Assembly (NCBI GenBank): GCA_041396965.1
Contig: JAWKXN010000001.1
Coordinates: forward strand, 1,116,001 to 1,180,000
Reading direction: 5' to 3'
From: Rickettsiales bacterium
GTDB taxonomy: Bacteria; Pseudomonadota; Alphaproteobacteria; Rickettsiales; SXRF01
Length of the DNA: 64,000 nt
Shown: in pieces, positions 55,018 through 64,000 of the stretch
Layout: each line of letters opens with the position of its first letter
How positions within the stretch are numbered: position 1 is the first letter of the stretch
Notes under the pieces: generated by a model
The model's database searches: none
What the model saw: the letters and a program-made list of their open reading frames with translations, nothing else
What the model was told of the DNA's origin: nothing
Translations under genes and position numbers: made by a program

Positions 55018-55191
55018 AATAAGCCTAATAACAGTTTAGTCAAACAGTCCTCCTAAAATTAAAACAACAAACCATAAACCTACAGGAAAATCCTACAGAG
55101 CGATTATAACTCAAAAAAGTTAAAAATCAATTCCATAGCGATAATACACAAAAAATCAAGGCTAAATTAGTAATGTAGGCTGTAATTATAA

Positions 55192-57105
55192 CTAAAGTGG
55201 CACTTTTACTTCACCTAAAATACCTGCCTTTGCCTCTGTAAAAGAAACAGTTTTCTGTTCTTGTGAACCTAATCTTCTTACAGAAACGCCGCCATTTTCC
55301 GCTTCTTTAGCTCCAACCACAAACATAACCGGTACTTTTCTTAGACTATGCTCTCTTACCTTATAGTTTATCTTACCACTAGATATATCAAGCTCCGCTC
55401 TTATTCCAACCTCTAACAGACTTTCATAGACTTCTTTCGCGTAATCATCAGCGGCTTCGGTAATAGTAGCGACCACAACCTGCACCGGCGCAAGCCACAT
55501 TGGCAGCTTGCCTGAATATTCCTCAATTAAGATACCAATGAAACGTTCAATTGAACCCAAAATCGCCCGATGCAACATAACCGGACGCTGCTTGCTACCA
55601 TCTGTTGCTATATAATTAGCTTCTAGCCTTTCTGGAAGTACAAAATCAACCTGTAAGGTGCCACATTGCCAATCCCGTCCAATAGCGTCCCTTAATACAA
55701 ACTCCAACTTAGGTCCGTAAAAAGCTCCTTCACCAGAATTTAATTCCCAATCAAGGCCAGTAGCGGCGACGGCTTCTTTAAGAGCGTTCTCCGCCTTATC
55801 CCAAACCTCATCACTTCCGGCTCTTACCTCAGGACGGTCAGAAAATTTTACACTTACCTGCGTAAAGCCGAAGCTTTTATAAACATCTTTAAGTAAATCA
55901 CAAAAAGCGACAGTCTCACTAGTTATCTGATCCTCAGTGCAAAAAATATGAGCGTCATCTTGAACGAACTCGCGTATACGCATAATACCATGTAGGCTTC
56001 CAGAAGGTTCGTTACGGTGGCATGAGCCAAATTCCGCCATTCTAAGTGGCAAATCACGATAACTTTTGATACCTTGCCTGAAAATTTGCACATGACACGG
56101 ACAATTCATCGGCTTAACCGCCAGCACATGCTCCTCATTTGATTCCGAGATAAACATATTCTCATGGAATTTTTCCCAGTGCCCTGACTGCTCCCATAGA
56201 CTCTTATCAACCAAAACCGGAGTTTTTACCTCAATATATCCAGCCTTTTTAATTTTTGAGCGAATATAATTCTCAACAGCTCTATAAATAGTCCAGCCTT
56301 TATCATGCCAGAACACCATACCAGGTGAATGCTCCTCTATATGAAACAAATCAAGCTCCTTGCCAAGCTTACGGTGATCGCGCTTTTCCGCTTCCTCCAG
56401 CATGGTAAGGTAAGCTTTAAGGTCTTTCTCACTCGCCCAAGCCGTTCCATATATCCTTTGTAGCATCTCATTATTTGAGTTACCACGCCAATAAGCGCCC
56501 GCCACCTTAAGCAGCTTGAACCCTTTACCGATTTTAGATGTAGAAGCAGCGTGTGGTCCTCTACATAAATCCATAAAATCACCTTGTCGATATAGTGATA
56601 TTACCTGCTCTTCTGGAATTGACGCTATAATCTCCGCTTTATATTCCTCTCCAATACTCCTGAAATAATCAACAGCGTCATTTCGCTTCCATTCCTCACG
56701 CCTTATATCATCACCTCTAGCCACAATTTCACGCATCTTATCTTCAATCGCTTCTAAATCATTACTAGAAAACGGAGTAGGGCGGGAGAAATCATAATAA
56801 AAACCATTATCAATGGCTGGACCAATCGTAACCTGCGTCTCTGGAAACAACTCTTTTACCGCTTGCGCCAAAACATGCGCCGTATCATGACGGATAAGCT
56901 CCAGACCATCAGCATCACGAGAGGTTATTATCTGAACCTCAGAGTCATTTTCAATCGGCAGGTAAATATCTCTAAGCTCACCATCAACCCGCACGCACAA
57001 AGCCGCCTTAGCCAGACCAGCACCAATACTTGCGGCAATCTCCTCACCAGTTACAGGGCTAACGAATTCTTTTTTAGAACCATCAGGAAGGGTAATTATC
57101 GGCAT
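55192..57105 (-). CDS. thrS: Threonyl-tRNA synthetase
   Basis: The 637-residue enzyme charges tRNA-Thr. Domains in order are TGS (residues 1-60), the editing domain with RHDTAHVLA (HxxxH) and MDLCRGPH, the class II catalytic core with the zinc cysteine in MNCPCHVQIF and RMAEFGSCHRNEPSG (motif 2), and the anticodon-binding domain. Length is normal. The start agrees with the family (MPIITLPDGSKKEF). Confidence 0.97.
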   Translation of the reverse strand: MPIITLPDGSKKEFVSPVTGEEIAASIGAGLAKAALCVRVDGELRDIYLPIENDSEVQIITSRDADGLELIRHDTAHVLAQAVKELFPETQVTIGPAIDNGFYYDFSRPTPFSSNDLEAIEDKMREIVARGDDIRREEWKRNDAVDYFRSIGEEYKAEIIASIPEEQVISLYRQGDFMDLCRGPHAASTSKIGKGFKLLKVAGAYWRGNSNNEMLQRIYGTAWASEKDLKAYLTMLEEAEKRDHRKLGKELDLFHIEEHSPGMVFWHDKGWTIYRAVENYIRSKIKKAGYIEVKTPVLVDKSLWEQSGHWEKFHENMFISESNEEHVLAVKPMNCPCHVQIFRQGIKSYRDLPLRMAEFGSCHRNEPSGSLHGIMRIREFVQDDAHIFCTEDQITSETVAFCDLLKDVYKSFGFTQVSVKFSDRPEVRAGSDEVWDKAENALKEAVAATGLDWELNSGEGAFYGPKLEFVLRDAIGRDWQCGTLQVDFVLPERLEANYIATDGSKQRPVMLHRAILGSIERFIGILIEEYSGKLPMWLAPVQVVVATITEAADDYAKEVYESLLEVGIRAELDISSGKINYKVREHSLRKVPVMFVVGAKEAENGGVSVRRLGSQEQKTVSFTEAKAGILGEVKVPL

Positions 57106-57259
57106 ATATATTCAACATTCTCTTAAAATATTCAGTAACAACAAACATAACGGTTTATAATTTAAATAATTAGGAAACACTATTTACAATGTAACTACTG
57201 AAAATAAAAAGCATTATAAATAAATAAGTAATAGTGAATTTGCAATAATAAAGAGAAAA

Positions 57260-59344
57260 CTATTTTTCTCCCATCACCACATCTTTCGCTATCTGGAAAA
57301 CCTCACTAGCGTCTAGCTTAGAGCTATCTATAATGTATGAATCATCAGCAGGACGCAAAGGAGCCACCTCTCTTTGCTCATCACGCTCATCACGCTGACG
57401 CAAATCCTCAAGCACAGAATCAAAAACAACTTCTATTCCTTGTCCCTCAAGCTCTTTATGACGACGTTTAGCCCGAGCGAACATAGTAGCGGTGACGAAG
57501 AACTTAAAATCCGCCATTGGATAAACCACAGTTCCAATATCCCGTCCGTCAAGTATCACCCCTTTACCATTATTACGTGAACTATTCACAAAATCACGTT
57601 GAAATTTAAGCAAAATATCACGCACCTCTGAGAAAGCGGACACAATAGAAGCAGCCTGCCCAACCTTCTCTTGACGCAAACGAGGATTTACCAAATCATC
57701 TATGGTTATTTCACCAGCTGCCTTTATTGCTTCCTCTAAATCCGCTGGGTTTTTCTTGGCGTAAACTAGCCTCATACCAACCGCTCGATACAGACTTCCA
57801 GTATCCAGATAATCAAGATTAAAATTCTCGGCTAACCTTCTGGCAAGAGTACCTTTTCCAGAAGCGGCAGGACCATCAATAGCAACAACTATTGGCAAAA
57901 CTGAAGAGGGACGACTACCAGAGGCTGTTATAGCGGCACCAAGGCTATTGCAAAGCTCAACAAAATTCGGGAAGCTGGTTGCTATAGCGGTAGCGTCATC
58001 TATGGTTATTGGGTTTTTGCTTGCCATTCCCATAACCAAAAATGACATAGCTATACGATGATCAAAATGAGTTTTTATTACCACGCCTCCATTTGGAATA
58101 GAGTCATCAGCGACTATATGCAGGTCATCACCATCAGCCCACGCTTTAACTCCACAAGCGGTGAGTGACTCAATAATAGCGTTCAAACGATCACTCTCTT
58201 TTACCCGCAATTCCGAAAGCCCCCTCATAATACTTTCACCACTTGCGAAAGAGCAAGCGACAGCAAGTATTGGATATTCGTCTATCATAGATGGAGCGCG
58301 CTCGGGGGGGATGTCAACAGGGTGTAATTTACTGGATTTTACCCTAATATCAGCGACCTTTTCACCGGCGATAATCCGTTCATTCTCAAAGCTGATTTTT
58401 GCGCCCATTTCTTTCAAAGTAATAAACAAACCTGTACGCAACGGATTTACACAAACATTACGCACTAATATATTGGAATCTTTACAAATAATAGCGGCAA
58501 CCACTAAGAAAGCGGCAGAAGAGGGGTCAGCGGGAACGTATATCTCATAATTTGATATTTTTTTCTTATTTTTCTTTGTGATAGCACTATTTTCTAAAGT
58601 AATTGATAAAGAATCATTATCAAGTTTTTGTGTATCAACATTAAAACCAAAATATCTCAACATATTTTCCGTGTGATCACGGGTAGCTTGCTTTTCTATT
58701 ACTGTCATATTACCAGCGATATTAAGTCCGGCGAGCAACACCGCTGATTTTACCTGAGCGGAGGCGACCGGTGATTCATACTTGATTGGCATAGGGTTTT
58801 TAGCTCCTTTAAGGGCAAGTGGTAACCTGTCACCACTATGCGAGTAAAAACTAGCGCCAATCTGGGTTAGGGGGGTTATCACCCGTTTCATAGGACGACT
58901 TCTAAGGCTCTCATCACCAGTAAAGAACGTGGTAAATTCATAAGAGGAGACCAAGCCCATAAGTAGGCGAATACCAGTTCCAGAATTACTCATATCAATT
59001 ATATCAGGGCTTTCAGAAAGACCAGAAACACCAACACCAGTAACGCTGTAAATACCGCTAGATTCACGTTTAATCGGAACACCAAGCATAGACATAGCGG
59101 CGGAAGTACGCAAAACATCTTCACCTTCAAGCAATCCATGAATTCTTGTAACGCCAAGAATCTGTGAGGAAAGCATCAAAGCACGGTGTGAAATTGATTT
59201 ATCACCAGCAACAACACATTCGCCACAAAATGACTTTATCTGCTTTGAAATTAAAGGTTTTTTTCTATTCTTATCAGTCACAATAGCGCCCAAATCCTTA
59301 GTTTTAGGGGTGCGTGGTATATTCTGTTTTTTATTTCCGATCAT
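57260..59344 (-). CDS. aroA-cmk: Fused EPSP synthase (AroA) - cytidylate kinase (Cmk)
   Basis: The 694-residue protein joins two enzymes. Residues about 30-465 are class II EPSP synthase: VAGDKSISHRALML, SNSGTGIRLLMG, SAQVKSAVLLAGLN, TRDHTENML and RVKESDRL. It transfers enolpyruvate to shikimate-3-phosphate. Residues about 475-694 are CMP kinase: VVAIDGPAASGKGTLARRLA (P-loop), LDTGSLYRAVG and GRDIGTVVYP. The genes are adjacent in many alphaproteobacteria; here the frame runs through without a stop. The start is ATG 59344 behind AGGA. Confidence 0.93.
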   Translation of the reverse strand: MIGNKKQNIPRTPKTKDLGAIVTDKNRKKPLISKQIKSFCGECVVAGDKSISHRALMLSSQILGVTRIHGLLEGEDVLRTSAAMSMLGVPIKRESSGIYSVTGVGVSGLSESPDIIDMSNSGTGIRLLMGLVSSYEFTTFFTGDESLRSRPMKRVITPLTQIGASFYSHSGDRLPLALKGAKNPMPIKYESPVASAQVKSAVLLAGLNIAGNMTVIEKQATRDHTENMLRYFGFNVDTQKLDNDSLSITLENSAITKKNKKKISNYEIYVPADPSSAAFLVVAAIICKDSNILVRNVCVNPLRTGLFITLKEMGAKISFENERIIAGEKVADIRVKSSKLHPVDIPPERAPSMIDEYPILAVACSFASGESIMRGLSELRVKESDRLNAIIESLTACGVKAWADGDDLHIVADDSIPNGGVVIKTHFDHRIAMSFLVMGMASKNPITIDDATAIATSFPNFVELCNSLGAAITASGSRPSSVLPIVVAIDGPAASGKGTLARRLAENFNLDYLDTGSLYRAVGMRLVYAKKNPADLEEAIKAAGEITIDDLVNPRLRQEKVGQAASIVSAFSEVRDILLKFQRDFVNSSRNNGKGVILDGRDIGTVVYPMADFKFFVTATMFARAKRRHKELEGQGIEVVFDSVLEDLRQRDERDEQREVAPLRPADDSYIIDSSKLDASEVFQIAKDVVMGEK

Positions 59345-59408
59345 ATCAATCCTATTGTCGTATAATATATATTATGGAAAAAATAGATATATATTTGAAT
59401 AATAATAT

Positions 59409-60296
59409 TTATTTTTCCATATTTTTTATATTTAATTTCTTTCTTATCTTTATTTCTGAGTTTATGGGGCATCTATAATCTGATGAACTTATCATAGCAG
59501 ATTTTATTTTCTTAACAGTCAACTTATCAGATAAAAGAAACTGTTTGTCAGACAATTTTGTACTTATTTTAGTCTTGCCATCACCTTTTAACGTGCTCAT
59601 GTGATACAGTTCTAAACGTACAGAATTCAAGGATGAAGCTAAGGAAGACTTGCCGGAATTTACAAATTTTCTGCCTAAATAGTAACCAGAAAGCTCCCAG
59701 TCTATGAGATATTCCCCATTTTCTGGAACATCAAATGAAAGTCTCCTATTTACTTCTTTGCCCACGTCGTAATAATAAATATCCACATAATACTCTCCAC
59801 TTACCGTAAAATCAGTTAAAAAGCTGAAATTAATGCTTTCATACTCTTTTATAGAACCATCAACGGAGGTTGAAGGACACAAAAAAACAATCTCAGGAAA
59901 AGAAATTTTAATATTCTGTGGCAAATCAGCCTTTAGTTTTTCTAACTCAGCATAGAATTTTTTATCTTCCTCCATCTGATTACTAATATATCTGGCATTA
60001 AAAAAGGAATGTATTCCTATATAGACAAATAACAAAATATAGAAAGAACACAACGTCAGAACAAAGACCTTCAAAGTTTCCTTTTTACAAATAAACCAGG
60101 TGATAATTAACTGTAATAAATAACCAATCCATTGATAAAATATCAGGTAGTAATATACGATTGCTCCACCTATAACTCCTCCTATCATACCTGAGTTTTT
60201 AAGAGAAGACAGCAGATAGAAAACAATGGAAAATTGAATAACTAATCCTAATAATACAAAAACAACCAAACGATGCTTCTCAAGTGGTTTTAGCAT
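59409..60296 (-). CDS. Unknown membrane protein, 295 residues
   Basis: About four membrane helices occupy the first 115 residues, followed by a beta-rich domain with VSGEYYVDIYYYDVGKEVNR and IDWELSGYYLGRKFV. AGGGG precedes ATG 60296. It lies 11 bp after the 99-residue gene and probably forms an operon with it. No family is recognised. Confidence 0.72.
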   Translation of the reverse strand: MLKPLEKHRLVVFVLLGLVIQFSIVFYLLSSLKNSGMIGGVIGGAIVYYYLIFYQWIGYLLQLIITWFICKKETLKVFVLTLCSFYILLFVYIGIHSFFNARYISNQMEEDKKFYAELEKLKADLPQNIKISFPEIVFLCPSTSVDGSIKEYESINFSFLTDFTVSGEYYVDIYYYDVGKEVNRRLSFDVPENGEYLIDWELSGYYLGRKFVNSGKSSLASSLNSVRLELYHMSTLKGDGKTKISTKLSDKQFLLSDKLTVKKIKSAMISSSDYRCPINSEIKIRKKLNIKNMEK

Positions 60297-60307
60297 ATTA
60301 AAAACCC

Positions 60308-60607
60308 CTAATCTCCAAAAATACTGTTATGCCAATACGCGTTTTTGTTATCCTTAAACCATTTCTTATTTTCAGGAGTAACAAATTCCTTCAAACATTT
60401 TTTGTCAACATTATAGCGATGCATCACAGCTATTAAATCTCGCAAACTCTCTTCGCTCAAAGGTACATCAAGGGAAATATCTAGCTCATCTAAATACCCT
60501 GCAACCTTTACTACCCCGTCTATAGACTCCAGCCACGTGAAAAAGCTCTTTTCATCAAGATAAGAAAAAAACGGGTTAGGAGATTTTATAGTGATTATGT
60601 TTATCAT
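60308..60607 (-). CDS. Unknown small acidic protein, 99 residues
   Basis: The soluble protein (MINIITIKSPNPFFSYLDEK...) ends with NKKWFKDNKNAYWHNSIFG. It looks like a stand-alone accessory or immunity-type protein, but I cannot assign a family. It precedes the membrane protein by 11 bp. Confidence 0.7.
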   Translation of the reverse strand: MINIITIKSPNPFFSYLDEKSFFTWLESIDGVVKVAGYLDELDISLDVPLSEESLRDLIAVMHRYNVDKKCLKEFVTPENKKWFKDNKNAYWHNSIFGD

Positions 60608-60648
60608 AACGTTTTCACTGTTTTTTCTTTATTCATAAATCTTCTTTC

Positions 60649-61428
60649 CTATACATTAATCACCATACCGTCATAGGCAACAACGATACCAGAAGGAACT
60701 TCCGATGACAAAATATCATAATCAAATTCATGCGCCAAATGGGTTAAAATCGCATGTTTTGGCTTTACTCTCTCAATCCATTTCAATGTATTTTCTAAAT
60801 TAGAATGGCTATAAGAAGGTGTATAACGCAAACAGTCAACTAGCCAATAATCCACCCCTGCTAGGGCTTCAAAGGCACTCTCCGGCAACACATTTACATC
60901 CGTAGAATAGGCGAAATTGCCTATCCGATAACCAAAAGAGGTGAATTTCCCATGTTTTTGCTGAAAAACAGTTATCTTTACCCCTTTAACCTCAAATTCG
61001 TGAACCGGCAAATCTGGTAGTGTATGAGGAGTTAAAGTCGGACGAAACAATACATCAGAGGTAGTAGGTTTTGGCAAAAAAGCGTATGGTATCTTTGACT
61101 TCAGAGAATCTATCGTATACGCGTCAGCGTAAATTGGTATAGCTTCGCCTTGTAAAGCATTGAATTGTCGCAAATCATCAACACCATGCGTATGATCGGC
61201 GTGGTCGTGCGTATACAAAACAGCGTCAATTTTTTTTATGTTATTCGATAACATTTGCTGACGAAAATCAGGTGATGTGTCAACAACGATATTTACCCCA
61301 TTGATTTCAATAAATATAGAAGCCCGAAGACGAGTATTTTTAGGATTGTCAGAATTGCATACAGGACAATCACAACCGATAACCGGAACCCCAAACGAAT
61401 GCCCACAACCAAGTACGGTTATCTTCAT
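60649..61428 (-). CDS. MBL-fold metal-dependent hydrolase (PhnP-like)
   Basis: The 259-residue enzyme has the metallo-beta-lactamase motif THDHADHTHG (H74, H76, D78, H79). A Cys pair in GCDCPVCNSDNPKNTRLRAS is typical of the PhnP-like group, which may bind a structural zinc. Family members cleave cyclic phosphates or related esters. In alphaproteobacteria this gene usually follows metG and tatD, as here. Confidence 0.92.
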   Translation of the reverse strand: MKITVLGCGHSFGVPVIGCDCPVCNSDNPKNTRLRASIFIEINGVNIVVDTSPDFRQQMLSNNIKKIDAVLYTHDHADHTHGVDDLRQFNALQGEAIPIYADAYTIDSLKSKIPYAFLPKPTTSDVLFRPTLTPHTLPDLPVHEFEVKGVKITVFQQKHGKFTSFGYRIGNFAYSTDVNVLPESAFEALAGVDYWLVDCLRYTPSYSHSNLENTLKWIERVKPKHAILTHLAHEFDYDILSSEVPSGIVVAYDGMVINV

Positions 61429-61979
61429 TTTATTATACCTTTATACTCTAAATATACCTCTATTTTATCAGCCTTAACTATAGAAATAAAAAGCAATATC
61501 ATACAAAAAAGAACGCTAAATAAGATAATACACACATGATATGATGTAAAAAGCTTTATAAATCCGCTCAGTATCGCAATAAAAAACAGGCAATATGGAA
61601 ATACATAAGAAAAAAAATTGGAATCTATAAAAATATTATTTAAATAACCATAAGGTAATAATTTTAATTCCAAATCCTTACCTTCATCTACACCCTTTAT
61701 TATTAAACCATGACCTCTTCCTTTTTTTAACCAATCTATTGTATCACGGATATAGTTGTATTTCTCCTTTGTAGTACCTGCGAAATGCACAGCATTTTTT
61801 TCTCTTATTCCCTCTGACTGCAAGAATCTTAGCGCAAAAAATACTAAAGTAATCCAAGATAAAATAGCCAGAACATATATATTCTCAAAATGTACTGATA
61901 TAAAAGGCAACCTTATTTCATTGTTTTCAAACCTGCCACCACCCCAAAAATATATAATAAAGACCATTGACGTTATCAT
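61425..61979 (-). CDS. Unknown membrane protein, 184 residues
   Basis: The start is taken at ATG 61979, with AAAGGCG at good spacing; an in-frame ATG at 62012 sits beside a TATAAT box (62015-62020) and would precede the transcript. Two hydrophobic helices lie in the N-terminal half and two more near the C-terminus (VFPYCLFFIAILSGFIKLFT; VCIILFSVLFCMILLFISIV). It breaks the usual tatD-MBL pair and overlaps the MBL start by 4 bp. Confidence 0.7.
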   Translation of the reverse strand: MITSMVFIIYFWGGGRFENNEIRLPFISVHFENIYVLAILSWITLVFFALRFLQSEGIREKNAVHFAGTTKEKYNYIRDTIDWLKKGRGHGLIIKGVDEGKDLELKLLPYGYLNNIFIDSNFFSYVFPYCLFFIAILSGFIKLFTSYHVCIILFSVLFCMILLFISIVKADKIEVYLEYKGIIK

Positions 61980-62034
61980 CAAATTTCGCCTTTCTGGAAT
62001 TGAGTCCTGCATATATTATACCATTTTGTTAACT

Positions 62035-62814
62035 TTATTGAAAATACGCTTTATCAAATAAGCGGAAAAAATTCTCCGTCGTAATTTTGGCGCATTCTTC
62101 CTCTGAAATTCCCCTAATTTCCGCTAGAACCTTATTCACTCGCGCCACGTAAGATGGCTCATTACGCTTTCCCCGATGCGGAACGGGAGCAAGGAAAGGT
62201 GAATCCGTCTCTATAAGCAGCCGATCTAAGGGAACATCAATAATAGCGTCACGTATCGCCTGCGCATTCTTAAAAGTTATAATTCCAGAAATTGATATAT
62301 AGCCACCAAGTTCTACAGAAATATCAGCCAACTGCTTAGTAGACGTAAAACAATGGATTAAAAACTTAAAATAACCTTTTGATATTTCATTTTTTAATAT
62401 ATTTATCGTATCTTCTTCCGCGTCTCTGGTATGAACAATAAGCGGCAAACCACTTGCTCTTGCCGCTTCTATATGATTGATAAAACTAGTTTTTTGTGCC
62501 TGCCGATCGCTATATTCATAGTAATAATCAAGCCCTGTTTCTCCAATCCCGATCACTTTCTTACATGAAGTTTTCTCTATAATATCCTGAATAGAAGCAA
62601 TTTCTTGCTTTCCAGACTCATGCGGATGCACACCAACCGAACAAAATATATTCTCATATTTTTCCGCTATGGCATAAACATCCTCAAACTCTGACATTTT
62701 GGTGCATATTGTTTGCATAACGCCAACTCCAGCATCCCTCGCACGAGCTATAACCGCGCCTATATCATCCTTAAATTCAGGGAAATTCAAATGGCAATGA
62801 CTATCAATAAGCAT
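62035..62814 (-). CDS. tatD: TatD-family metal-dependent DNase
   Basis: The 259-residue TIM-barrel hydrolase has LIDSHCHLNF, VGVHPHE, GETGLDYYYEYSD, VHTRDAEED, IHCFTS and LIETDSPFLAP, the full set of TatD metal motifs. It is a 3'-5' DNase or D-aminoacyl-type hydrolase by family knowledge. The order metG, tatD, MBL is conserved. Confidence 0.95.
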   Translation of the reverse strand: MLIDSHCHLNFPEFKDDIGAVIARARDAGVGVMQTICTKMSEFEDVYAIAEKYENIFCSVGVHPHESGKQEIASIQDIIEKTSCKKVIGIGETGLDYYYEYSDRQAQKTSFINHIEAARASGLPLIVHTRDAEEDTINILKNEISKGYFKFLIHCFTSTKQLADISVELGGYISISGIITFKNAQAIRDAIIDVPLDRLLIETDSPFLAPVPHRGKRNEPSYVARVNKVLAEIRGISEEECAKITTENFFRLFDKAYFQ

Positions 62815-62831
62815 AATATTCTCAAATAACT

Positions 62832-63098
62832 CTAAAACAGCTTGGAGTGACTTCCCGTCCGCGCAAGCTGTAGTTCACCATCTTCTACCCGATATATAAG
62901 CAACCAATCAGGAGCTATATGGCATTCACGAAAACCTTTCCAATTACCAACCAAGATATGGTCTCTGTACTTTTTATCAAGCTTTTCCTCTTTTACCAGT
63001 TTAATTACAATTAGTTCCAATTTTGATAAATCAACCCCTGATTTTTTTAATCTTTTTAGGTCTTTCTTAAATAAAGTAGACTGCCTGATAGTTAACAT
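62832..63098 (-). CDS. YafQ-type mRNA interferase toxin
   Basis: The 88-residue toxin matches the YafQ family of RelE-fold endoribonucleases. Residues equivalent to the E. coli active site are visible: H47, H60, D64, W65, H84 and F88 (CHIAPDWLLIYRV, TGSHSKLF). Its start overlaps the antitoxin stop by 1 nt. Confidence 0.93.
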   Translation of the reverse strand: MLTIRQSTLFKKDLKRLKKSGVDLSKLELIVIKLVKEEKLDKKYRDHILVGNWKGFRECHIAPDWLLIYRVEDGELQLARTGSHSKLF

Positions 63099-63361
63099 TA
63101 CAAATCACGCCATTGAGCAAAGACATCTTCCACTCTATCTAACTTCTCCCCCTTTTTTGCATCTAATTCCCTCATCGCATTTATCGTGTCCATATTTGGT
63201 TGTCTAGCGCGTGGCTGAAACGGTATAGCGCCTTCATTTATACTTTGCTGCAAAAACATACGAATAGCTTCCGACATTCCGAGCCCCATGCTGTTAAACA
63301 AAGCCTCTGCCTCTTGCTTTAATTCGCTGGAAATTCGTGTTTGTATAACCTGATTTACCAT
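63098..63361 (-). CDS. DinJ/RelB-type antitoxin
   Basis: The 87-residue antitoxin has an RHH N-terminus (VIQTRISSELKQEAEALFNS, MGLGMSEAIRMFLQQSI) and a flexible toxin-binding tail. It should neutralise the YafQ-like toxin and repress the pair through the dyad at 63381-63399. Confidence 0.93.
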   Translation of the reverse strand: MVNQVIQTRISSELKQEAEALFNSMGLGMSEAIRMFLQQSINEGAIPFQPRARQPNMDTINAMRELDAKKGEKLDRVEDVFAQWRDL

Positions 63362-63380
63362 AGCAACCTCTATAAATATT

Positions 63381-63399
63381 ACAAATATATATTATTTGT
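63381..63399 (-). promoter_or_regulatory. Operator-like dyad upstream of the dinJ-yafQ-type module
   Basis: ACAAATA and TATTTGT separated by 5 bp form a perfect inverted repeat 20 bp before the antitoxin start. ATTACAA repeats flank it. RHH antitoxins commonly bind such dyads. Confidence 0.5.
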
Positions 63400-63465
63400 A
63401 TTACAATATACTACAAAATTACCAAATAAGCAATATATCGTTTCCTTTCGCCAAATCTACTCCCC

Positions 63466-64000
63466 CTATTCCCCTCTATTCTCTACAAAGCGCGGAAACA
63501 CTGGCTCAGGGGGCGGAAGAGTCACACCTGATTTAATAGCGTATTCTGGCTTCAGATACTCAAAACCACGTTCATTTTCCGACACTGCCAATAAATCTAG
63601 AATTTTACTTGAAGAATCAGGAATAAATGGTTGAATCATAATAGCAATACAGCGTATAGCTTCCAGCAAATGATATAAGGTGGCGTTCATTAACCTCTCA
63701 TCAATTTTCTTCTGCTTCCAAGGAGCTTTGCTATCTATATAGTTGTTCGCCTCACTGGCTATCGCCACAATATCCGCCATAATATCATTAAACCGACAGC
63801 TCATATATCTGTTATAAACATCCATCGGTGTATTATCTTTCGTGACATGAACTTTATCCAGAAATGATAAATCCAGCTCATCGGCTTCCACCCCGTCTTT
63901 TGATGGCACTTTGCCACCACAATTCTTAGCGACCATGCTAAGCGTGCGCTGTGTAAGATTCCCAATATTATTAGCAAGCTCACTATTTATCACCGAAATC
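63466..64000 (-). CDS. metG: Methionyl-tRNA synthetase, C-terminal part (cut by window end)
   Basis: The visible C-terminal 178 residues include INSELANNIGNLTQRTLSMV, the junction to the anticodon-binding domain of class I MetRS, and the domain itself (EANNYIDSKAPWK, LLEAIRCIAIMIQPFIPDSS). The frame is open to the window edge; the apparent GTG start at 63993 is internal to the real gene. It heads the metG, TA module, tatD, MBL run. Confidence 0.95.
   Translation of the reverse strand, partial: ISVINSELANNIGNLTQRTLSMVAKNCGGKVPSKDGVEADELDLSFLDKVHVTKDNTPMDVYNRYMSCRFNDIMADIVAIASEANNYIDSKAPWKQKKIDERLMNATLYHLLEAIRCIAIMIQPFIPDSSSKILDLLAVSENERGFEYLKPEYAIKSGVTLPPPEPVFPRFVENRGE

Overview
The window is an AT-rich alphaproteobacterial chromosome segment carrying one complete-looking integrated phage of about 43 kb. 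The alphaproteobacterial assignment is inferred from the metG / tatD / MBL-hydrolase gene order, the mltG, thrS-infC and aroA-cmk housekeeping genes, and an MHS-type transporter. I cannot name the genus; the AT-rich, housekeeping-plus-transporter flavour would fit a host-associated lineage, but that is not shown.

Left host flank (1-9812): mltG, an MHS-family transporter, tRNA-Tyr, a 1,037-bp insertion sequence with perfect 25-bp inverted repeats and an 8-bp target duplication, a minus-strand ion-transport operon (MscS channel, CorA/ZntB-type transporter, Ca2+/cation antiporter), an unknown gene, a secreted beta-helix protein and tRNA-Phe. The phage entered at the 3' end of tRNA-Phe. A 32-bp direct repeat at 9813-9844 and 52797-52828 marks attL and attR, and the integrase starts 134 bp inside attL.

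Phage layout (9813-52828) is lambda-like. The integrase faces an excisionase-type gene that ends a leftward early operon. That operon includes a chain of nine ORFs joined by 4-nt ATGA/GTGA overlaps, several tiny membrane peptides, DUF3310, DUF3850 and an Acb2/Tad1-type protein (a predicted cyclic-nucleotide sponge against CBASS/Thoeris). The immunity region holds a 2TM (SLATT-like) protein, a divergent unknown pair and a cI-like S24 repressor with two membrane-protein genes behind it. Four matching operators are placed at the leftward operon, PRM and PR; an IS200/IS605 element sits between PRM and PR. The rightward early operon runs cro, small genes, DUF2303, a Vsr-like nuclease and an HTH protein. 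Two type II toxin-antitoxin modules interrupt it on the opposite strand. A c4-like RNA/antirepressor locus, an O-like initiator with iteron-like repeats and a DnaB-type helicase follow.

Late genes (26006-52522) give terminase, portal, head genes with a nested scaffold start, DUF2184 capsid, neck, DUF3383 sheath, tube, tape measure, a compact baseplate, collar-type fibre, a large fibre with an SGNH hydrolase domain, M15 endolysin and 3TM holin. The phage is therefore a short-tailed contractile (myovirus-type) particle. A divergent moron block (RHH regulator plus Sel1-repeat protein facing a second antirepressor) lies before the lysis genes.

Right host flank (52829-64000): a His-rich unknown protein, a second same-length copy of the IS200/IS605 element, then a minus-strand run: metG (cut by the window end), dinJ-yafQ-like TA module, tatD, a membrane protein, an MBL-fold hydrolase, two unknown genes, a fused aroA-cmk, thrS and infC.
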